A DNA stretch of 64,000 nucleotides from an uncultured Rhodospira sp. (GTDB taxonomy: Bacteria > Pseudomonadota > Alphaproteobacteria > Rhodospirillales > Rhodospirillaceae): assembly GCF_937138205.1 (NCBI RefSeq), contig NZ_CAKZOT010000079.1:1-64000 (forward strand). Direction: 5' to 3'. Below the pieces are notes generated by a model. The model was not told where the DNA came from. It ran no database searches and worked only from the letters and a program-made list of their open reading frames with translations. How positions within the stretch are numbered: the stretch's first letter is position 1; every line of letters begins with the position of its first letter. The position numbers and the translations under genes are program-made. Shown one piece after another: positions 57,172-64,000 of this stretch.

Positions 57172-58461
57172 ATGACCAACGTCGCCGTGGTCGGCGCCCA
57201 ATGGGGTGACGAGGGCAAGGGCAAGGTGGTGGACTGGCTGTCGGAACGGGCCGATGTGGTGGTCCGGTACCAGGGCGGACACAACGCCGGGCATACGCTC
57301 GTGGTTGACGGCACCGTCTACAAGCTGAGCCTGCTGCCGTCCGGCGTGGTGCGGGGCAAGCTGTCGGTCATCGGCAACGGTGTGGTGATCGACCCGTGGG
57401 CGCTGTTCGACGAGATTGATCGCGTGACCGGACAGGGGGTCTCCATCACGCCGGACACCCTGAAGATCGCTGACAACGCCTGCCTGATCCTGCCCATCCA
57501 TGGCGAGCTTGACCGCGCCCGCGAGGAGGCGGCCGGCGGGGGCCGGATCGGCACCACCGGGCGCGGCATCGGCCCGGCCTACGAGGACAAGGTGGCGCGT
57601 CGGGCCGTGCGGGTGTGCGATCTCGCGGAACCTGAGACGCTGCGGTTCAAGATCGAGCGGTTGCTGACACACCACAACGCCCTGCGGCGGGGGCTGGGGG
57701 CCGAACCGCTGGACGGCGCGGCCCTGTTCGAGCGTTTGACGGAGGTGGCCGAGCGGTTCGCGCCGTACGTGGCGCCGGTGTGGCGAGTGCTCGACGATGC
57801 CCGGCGGGCGGGCAAGCGGATTCTGTTCGAAGGCGCGCAAGGCGCCATGCTGGATGTCGAGCATGGGACCTATCCCTACGTCACCTCGTCCAATACCGTG
57901 TCGGGACAGGCGGCGGCCGGGTCCGGCATGGGGCCGGGCGCGGTGGCCTACGTCCTGGGCATCACCAAGGCCTACACCACCCGCGTCGGCAGCGGGCCGT
58001 TCCCGACCGAACTGCACGATGCCGTCGGCGAGCGCCTGGGCGAGCGCGGCCGGGAGTTCGGCACGGTCACCGGGCGCCGCCGCCGATGCGGCTGGTTCGA
58101 TGCCGTCATGGTCCGCCAGGCGTTGAAGGTGGGGGGCGTGGACGGCATCGTCCTGACCAAGCTGGATGTCCTGGACGACATGGACGAACTGAAGGTCTGC
58201 GTCGGCTACGAGCTTGACGGCCAGAGACTCGACCACTTCCCCTCGGGCATGGCGGCGCAGGCGCGGGTGACTCCGATCTACGAAACCCTGGAAGGTTGGC
58301 GCGACAGCACCCGGGGTGCGCGGTCATGGGCCGAGTTGCCGGCCACGGCGATCAAGTACGTGCGCCGCATCGAGGAACTGATCGAGGCGCCGGTGGCCAT
58401 CTTGTCGACGGGACCCGACCGCGAGGAAACCATCCTGGTGCACGATCCGTTCGCCGACTGA
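57172..58461 (+). CDS. purA: adenylosuccinate synthetase
   Basis: Catalyses GTP-dependent formation of adenylosuccinate from IMP and aspartate in AMP synthesis. The 429-residue chain starts at [20 protein letters not shown], which contains the GDEGKGK phosphate loop with catalytic Asp13. Other blocks are QGGHNAGHT with the catalytic His, [11 protein letters not shown] and [33 protein letters not shown] lies in the C-terminal half. It is the typical bacterial length. Confidence 0.98.
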   Translation: MTNVAVVGAQWGDEGKGKVVDWLSERADVVVRYQGGHNAGHTLVVDGTVYKLSLLPSGVVRGKLSVIGNGVVIDPWALFDEIDRVTGQGVSITPDTLKIADNACLILPIHGELDRAREEAAGGGRIGTTGRGIGPAYEDKVARRAVRVCDLAEPETLRFKIERLLTHHNALRRGLGAEPLDGAALFERLTEVAERFAPYVAPVWRVLDDARRAGKRILFEGAQGAMLDVEHGTYPYVTSSNTVSGQAAAGSGMGPGAVAYVLGITKAYTTRVGSGPFPTELHDAVGERLGERGREFGTVTGRRRRCGWFDAVMVRQALKVGGVDGIVLTKLDVLDDMDELKVCVGYELDGQRLDHFPSGMAAQARVTPIYETLEGWRDSTRGARSWAELPATAIKYVRRIEELIEAPVAILSTGPDREETILVHDPFAD

Positions 58462-58745
58462 CGACCGCCAGCCCGCCCAGGCTGGACGATCCCGGGCTGG
58501 ACGATTCCGCTGGTGTTTAAGCAGATCGTAATGGATTCCGTCCCACAGTGAGGGCCGTTCTTTAGTGGTCGGCTCCGACCCGTGCCTTCGCCTGTCAGCC
58601 CAAACCCGCGGTCGTTGGGCGGCCGGGCGTTCGCGTGGGTCGGCCATGGGGCACGCGGGCAACGCTCTGCCCGTTGGGATCGGAGCACGGGCCGGGTCCA
58701 TGGCCGCAGCCTGGACAGGGGCCACGCGGGAAGAAGGGCCGAGGG

Positions 58746-60788
58746 ATGGCGCGGGATGGTGATGGCGGGCAGTCGGGCAAGGGGGCGACGGGAACGACGC
58801 CCATCCTGAAGGATCGGTACGCGATCTTTCCCGACAATCCTTTGCCGGACCTCGATACGCCCAACGCCACGGCGTTTGCCGCCGAGGACCGGCGCCAGCG
58901 GGGCCGCCCGCTCTTTGCCTTGGTGGTCACGGGTCCACTTCCTCCGCGCGTCCAGGTCATGCAGCAGCTTCGCGGCTTGCGCACGGCCGGCCTGATGGCC
59001 CTCGTGGAATGGGGCTACATCGAGTGGGCGCCGGCCGATGCCGTCCGGGTGGTGTTGATCTACGAGCAGCCGATGGGCGGACGGGTGATGAAAAGCCTGT
59101 CGGATACGATCACGCCGATCTCCGACCAGCAGTTCGTCAAGTCCTTGTTGCGTCCCCTGTGCATGGCGCTTGGCGAGTTGCAGAACCATGGCATCGGCCA
59201 CCGCGCGGTTCGTCCCACCAATCTGTTTTATTCGGATGCGAGCGGCGGCAGGATCGTTCTGGGAGATTGCGCGACCGGTCCGGTGGCCATTGACCAGCCC
59301 GTGGTTTGCGAAACCATCGAGTCCGGGATGTGCACGCCGGCGGGACGCGGCCTTGGCGTCTACGCCGACGACTTCTACGCGCTGGGCGTGTGTGCCGTCA
59401 TGCTCTTGATTGGACGCAATCCTCTTGCGGGGGTCAGCGACCATGACATCCTGACGCAAAAATTGCATCATGGAACGTACGCGACTTTGGTAAGCGACGT
59501 CCGCCTGCCGCTGGGCATGATCGAAATCGTGCGAGGCCTGCTGGCCGACGACGTGGATCAGCGCTGGGATTTCGAGCAGACGGACCTGTGGTTCAACGGG
59601 CGGCGCATGTCGCCGGTTCAGGCCAAACCGGTGCGTCGGGCTCAGCGGGCGTTCGTCTTCATGAACCAGGAGTTCTTCTTGCCTCGGAACCTGGCGCACG
59701 CGATGGCCAACAATTGGGACAAGGCCGTTCCCGTGGTCCTGGAAGGCAAGCTGGAAATCTGGTTGCGCCGGGGCCTTGAGAACAACCAACTCGCCGATCA
59801 CATCACAATGGCGATCCGCAATGCTGCCGCCGTGGGGGAAAAGAACAAGGCGGCATTCCAGGATACGGCACTAGCGAATGTCCTGATTGTCCTGGACCCG
59901 GCCGCCCCCATTCGATACCGCGACTTCCGCGCGCATGTGGACGGGTTTGGTGGTGTGCTGTCGGCCCAAGTCGCGCTCGGCAAGGACACGCGCCTGGTCA
60001 CCGAGGCGATTCTGCGCGATCTGCCGAAGATGTGGCTTGGAATGCGGGAGAAGTTCTCTCCTGAAATGATACAGATGACGAGCAATTTCCGCGAACTGCG
60101 CGATTATTTGCAGGATCCGTTCAAGAAAGGCGCGGGGCTGGAGCGGTGCCTGTATGAGCTGAACGAAAGCCAGCGCTGTCTCAGTCCGTTGTTGGCGCGG
60201 GACATCGTGCTCGACATTCGGGACCTGCTGCCGGCCCTGGATCGGACGGCCTCCCGCGTCGATTCAAAAACCGAACCGTTGGACCGGCACATCGTGGCTT
60301 TTGTTGCCGCCCGCTACCCGAAAGATATCGCGCCGCAGCTCGCGGCCCTGAACGAGGACGACACAAAACGGGCAACCCTGGGCATGTTGAGCCTGCTGGC
60401 CGTGCTGCAGTGGCGCCTTGGGCCGGAGGCGCTTCACGGGCTGTGCGGCTGGATGGGCGCCTTGATGGGGCCGATCATCAACAGCTACCACAGCCGGGCG
60501 CGGCGCCGCACGCTGGAGCAGGAGATCCCGCGCCTGGTGCGCAAGGGCAGCCTTCCGGAACTGTACAACTTCGTCGACAGTGCCGATGAACGTCGGGCCG
60601 ACTTTGATGAGTTCCAGCGCGCCCGGGCCGAGTGGGCCGTGGCCCAGCAAAACATCCGGCATCTGGAATCCGGGCAGGTCGGCGCCGACGAGAATGCGGA
60701 GCGCACCGGCCAGCGGCTGGCCGCCACGGGGTCGGTGAGCGTCGCCATCGTTACCGTTGCGGTCGTTCTTTTGGGGTATATGTTTTAA
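58746..60788 (+). CDS. tail-anchored pseudokinase
   Basis: 680-residue protein with a protein-kinase-like N-terminal half. The catalytic-loop motif is HRAVRPTN (residues 152-159), with Ala154 in place of the HRD Asp. The DFG position reads D174-C175-A176, and neither a glycine-rich loop nor the VAIK Lys is visible. This makes it a likely pseudokinase. A long helical middle (about 320-560) follows. A charged coiled region then leads into a single C-terminal hydrophobic helix (SVSVAIVTVAVVLLGYMF), so most of the protein should face the cytoplasm. The start at 58746 follows GGAAGAAGG and GAGGG. It is the first gene of a module with a small membrane protein and a ParA-type ATPase. Confidence 0.75.
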   Translation: MARDGDGGQSGKGATGTTPILKDRYAIFPDNPLPDLDTPNATAFAAEDRRQRGRPLFALVVTGPLPPRVQVMQQLRGLRTAGLMALVEWGYIEWAPADAVRVVLIYEQPMGGRVMKSLSDTITPISDQQFVKSLLRPLCMALGELQNHGIGHRAVRPTNLFYSDASGGRIVLGDCATGPVAIDQPVVCETIESGMCTPAGRGLGVYADDFYALGVCAVMLLIGRNPLAGVSDHDILTQKLHHGTYATLVSDVRLPLGMIEIVRGLLADDVDQRWDFEQTDLWFNGRRMSPVQAKPVRRAQRAFVFMNQEFFLPRNLAHAMANNWDKAVPVVLEGKLEIWLRRGLENNQLADHITMAIRNAAAVGEKNKAAFQDTALANVLIVLDPAAPIRYRDFRAHVDGFGGVLSAQVALGKDTRLVTEAILRDLPKMWLGMREKFSPEMIQMTSNFRELRDYLQDPFKKGAGLERCLYELNESQRCLSPLLARDIVLDIRDLLPALDRTASRVDSKTEPLDRHIVAFVAARYPKDIAPQLAALNEDDTKRATLGMLSLLAVLQWRLGPEALHGLCGWMGALMGPIINSYHSRARRRTLEQEIPRLVRKGSLPELYNFVDSADERRADFDEFQRARAEWAVAQQNIRHLESGQVGADENAERTGQRLAATGSVSVAIVTVAVVLLGYMF

Positions 60789-60851
60789 GACGTGTGATCG
60801 GGCGCTGACCGGACGGATATTCCGGTCAACCTGCATAAGGAAGGCGAGGGC

Positions 60852-61313
60852 ATGGCTGCGGGTTCACAGGGTGCGAGTCTCGGGTTGACCGCCAAGGCCG
60901 GCGGTCTGCTGTTGTTCGCGATCGGGTTGTTTCTGTTCCTGCCGACGGTCCTTTATCTGGTCGTGACCATGCTGCCGACGGCGGTGGCTTTGGTCATCGA
61001 CCGGTCCGCGACCCGTTCCGGGTGGCTGTGCGTTGGCGGGTTGAACTTTGCCGCCGCGTGTCCCGGCCTGTTCGATCTGTGGTTCACGGACCCGTCGCTG
61101 GAATACGCGACGACGATGATCACCGATGTCTTTTCCCTTCTGATCGTGTATGGCGCGGCGGCGCTGGGATGGATCATCTATTTGACGACCCCGCAGATCA
61201 TTGGCGCCTTCATGGAGATGACGTCGAGTCGGCGCATCACCAGGCTGAAGGCGCAGCAGAAGCAACTCGTCGAGGACTGGGGTTCCGAGGTCGCCCGCGA
61301 AGAGGTGGAGTGA
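60852..61313 (+). CDS. small inner-membrane protein of the pseudokinase module
   Basis: 153-residue protein with hydrophobic helices at about 16-46 (LLLFAIGLFLFLPTVLYLVV), 56-72 and 88-115 (VFSLLIVYGAAALGWIIYL). A charged C-terminal tail (RRITRLKAQQKQLVEDWG) is likely cytoplasmic. I recognise no named family. It lies 63 bp after the pseudokinase gene and 77 bp before the ParA-type gene, same strand. Its tail could dock either neighbour at the membrane (inference). Confidence 0.75.
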   Translation: MAAGSQGASLGLTAKAGGLLLFAIGLFLFLPTVLYLVVTMLPTAVALVIDRSATRSGWLCVGGLNFAAACPGLFDLWFTDPSLEYATTMITDVFSLLIVYGAAALGWIIYLTTPQIIGAFMEMTSSRRITRLKAQQKQLVEDWGSEVAREEVE

Positions 61314-61390
61314 GGCCGGTCGTGGCCCGCCCAGCGGCCACCGTGACGGATATATTTCCAATTCGTGGCGATCTCCATTAGGCTGAGGCC

Positions 61391-62020
61391 ATGTTCATCG
61401 TCGCCGTCGCCAACAGCAAGGGCGGCTGTGGGAAGACCACCGTGGCCACCCACATCGCCGCGCACTTCACCGCCCGTGGATTCCGCACGGGTCTTGCCGA
61501 TCTGGACCGCCAGCAAAGCGCCCGCGCGTGGTTGCGACGCCGCCCTGGGCATCTTGCCCCGATCCGCGAAGTGGACCTGGATGTCGAGGACGGCAAGCTC
61601 CCCAAGGGTCTGGACCGGCTGGTCGTCGACTGCCCGGCGGCCATGACCAAACAGACGGTCAAGGATGTGGTGCAGCAGGCGGGGACGATCGTCGTGCCCG
61701 TCCTGCCGTCGGCGTTCGACGAGGACGGCACGCGGCGGTTTCTCGGTCACTTGCTGAAGCTCAAGCCGGTGCGAAAACACCGCCGCGACGTGGCGTTCGT
61801 CGCCAACCGTGTGCGGATGCGCACCCGCGCGGCCGACCGGCTGGAGGCGTTCCTCACAGAGCTTGAGTTTCCGATCGCGGCGCGCCTGCGCGATACGCAG
61901 CAATACGCCAACGCGGCCGCCGACGGCCTGACGCTGTTCGACACGGCCGGGGCGCGGGCGCAGCCGCACCGTGACGAATGGCTGCCGCTGTTCGACCTGC
62001 TGGAACGGTGCGTGGAGTAG
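61391..62020 (+). CDS. orphan ParA-family ATPase
   Basis: 209-residue ParA/MinD-superfamily ATPase. The deviant Walker A motif is KGGCGKTT (residues 10-17, with the signature first Lys), the switch I region reads DLDRQQSARAWLRRR, and Walker B is LVVDCPAAMT. IVVPVLPSAFDEDG and FVANRVRMRTRAADRL complete the fold. It is short, without the N-terminal HTH of plasmid ParA, and has no parB beside it. Orphan ParA proteins of this type position large complexes such as chemoreceptor clusters or carboxysomes on the nucleoid. The cargo here is unknown; the pseudokinase and membrane protein are candidates. Confidence 0.85.
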   Translation: MFIVAVANSKGGCGKTTVATHIAAHFTARGFRTGLADLDRQQSARAWLRRRPGHLAPIREVDLDVEDGKLPKGLDRLVVDCPAAMTKQTVKDVVQQAGTIVVPVLPSAFDEDGTRRFLGHLLKLKPVRKHRRDVAFVANRVRMRTRAADRLEAFLTELEFPIAARLRDTQQYANAAADGLTLFDTAGARAQPHRDEWLPLFDLLERCVE

Positions 62021-62060
62021 GGGGGCGAAGGCTTGCTCACGCTTTCGCCACGATCGTAGA

Positions 62061-62156
62061 TCGTAGGGTGCGTCCGCGCCGAAGGCGCGACGCACCATCG
62101 CGCGGCGGTCCGGTGCGTCGCCCGCCGCTTGCGCGGCGGTCAGACGCACCCTACGA
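62061..62156. repeat. second GTAGGGTGCG palindromic repeat
   Basis: TCGTAGGGTGCGT (62061-62073) and ACGCACCCTACGA (62144-62156) are perfect 13-bp inverted arms enclosing internal short palindromes (GCGCCGAAGGCGC; CCGCCGCTTGCGCGGCGG). It sits between the convergent ParA and acnA genes, just as its relative at 45740-45916 sits between convergent genes. Confidence 0.8.
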
Positions 62157-62163
62157 CCAAGGC

Positions 62164-64000
<1,837 letters not shown>

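Noticed and set aside
58468-58485. Terminator after purA
   Set aside because: CCAGCC/GGCTGG forms only a 6-bp stem without T-tract; too weak to call.

Overview
The window is high-GC DNA with gene content typical of a free-living, metabolically versatile alphaproteobacterium, most likely a Rhodospirillales purple non-sulfur bacterium or a close relative (inference). Supporting content: a red-type (form IC) RuBisCO operon, a nifE-nifN-nifX-fdxB-nifQ operon behind a sigma-54/NifA control region, an alphaproteobacterial LexA box in front of an imuA-imuB-dnaE2 mutagenesis cassette, and several soluble oxygen-sensor type proteins.

Left part (1-5129): Calvin cycle operon cbbF-cbbP-cbbL-cbbS on the minus strand, with the LysR regulator cbbR divergent. 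5406-16280: two soluble globin-coupled chemoreceptors flank a conserved protein-quality-control block (tig, clpP, clpX, lon, hupB, all minus strand) with tRNA-Val and tRNA-Leu and clear intrinsic terminators. 16399-24440: a YeeE/YedE transporter, a lipocalin, a haloacid dehalogenase, a lytic transglycosylase, dapA, smpB, a glutathione peroxidase and a UPF0114 membrane protein, plus a nested palindromic repeat.

24482-29437: nitrogenase cofactor assembly operon (minus strand) with a -24/-12 promoter, an IHF-like site and a perfect NifA upstream activator sequence. 29576-30781: tRNA-Ser, a ParDE toxin-antitoxin pair and an unknown gene. 30904-36381: SOS-controlled imuA-imuB-dnaE2. 36555-45730: an XRE regulator, a P1-family peptidase, a complete peptide-type ABC transporter and a periplasmic glycerophosphodiesterase.

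45921-53950 is the more unusual signalling stretch. A coiled-coil/acidic-linker/hemerythrin protein and a receiver protein lacking its phospho-acceptor Asp lie divergent from two glycosyltransferases. These are followed by an intact single-domain response regulator overlapping a protein with an HPt domain, two receiver-like domains and a degenerate GGDEF domain. 53959-58461: a ROK sugar kinase, an MBL-fold hydrolase, a DHH phosphoesterase and purA. 58746-62020: a three-gene module of a tail-anchored pseudokinase, a small membrane protein and an orphan ParA-type ATPase, the best candidate here for an uncharacterised system. The window ends inside acnA (aconitase, minus strand).

Functionally the window joins CO2 fixation, N2 fixation and sensing of oxygen/redox (two globin receptors, one hemerythrin protein), with oxygen control as the plausible common theme (inference).
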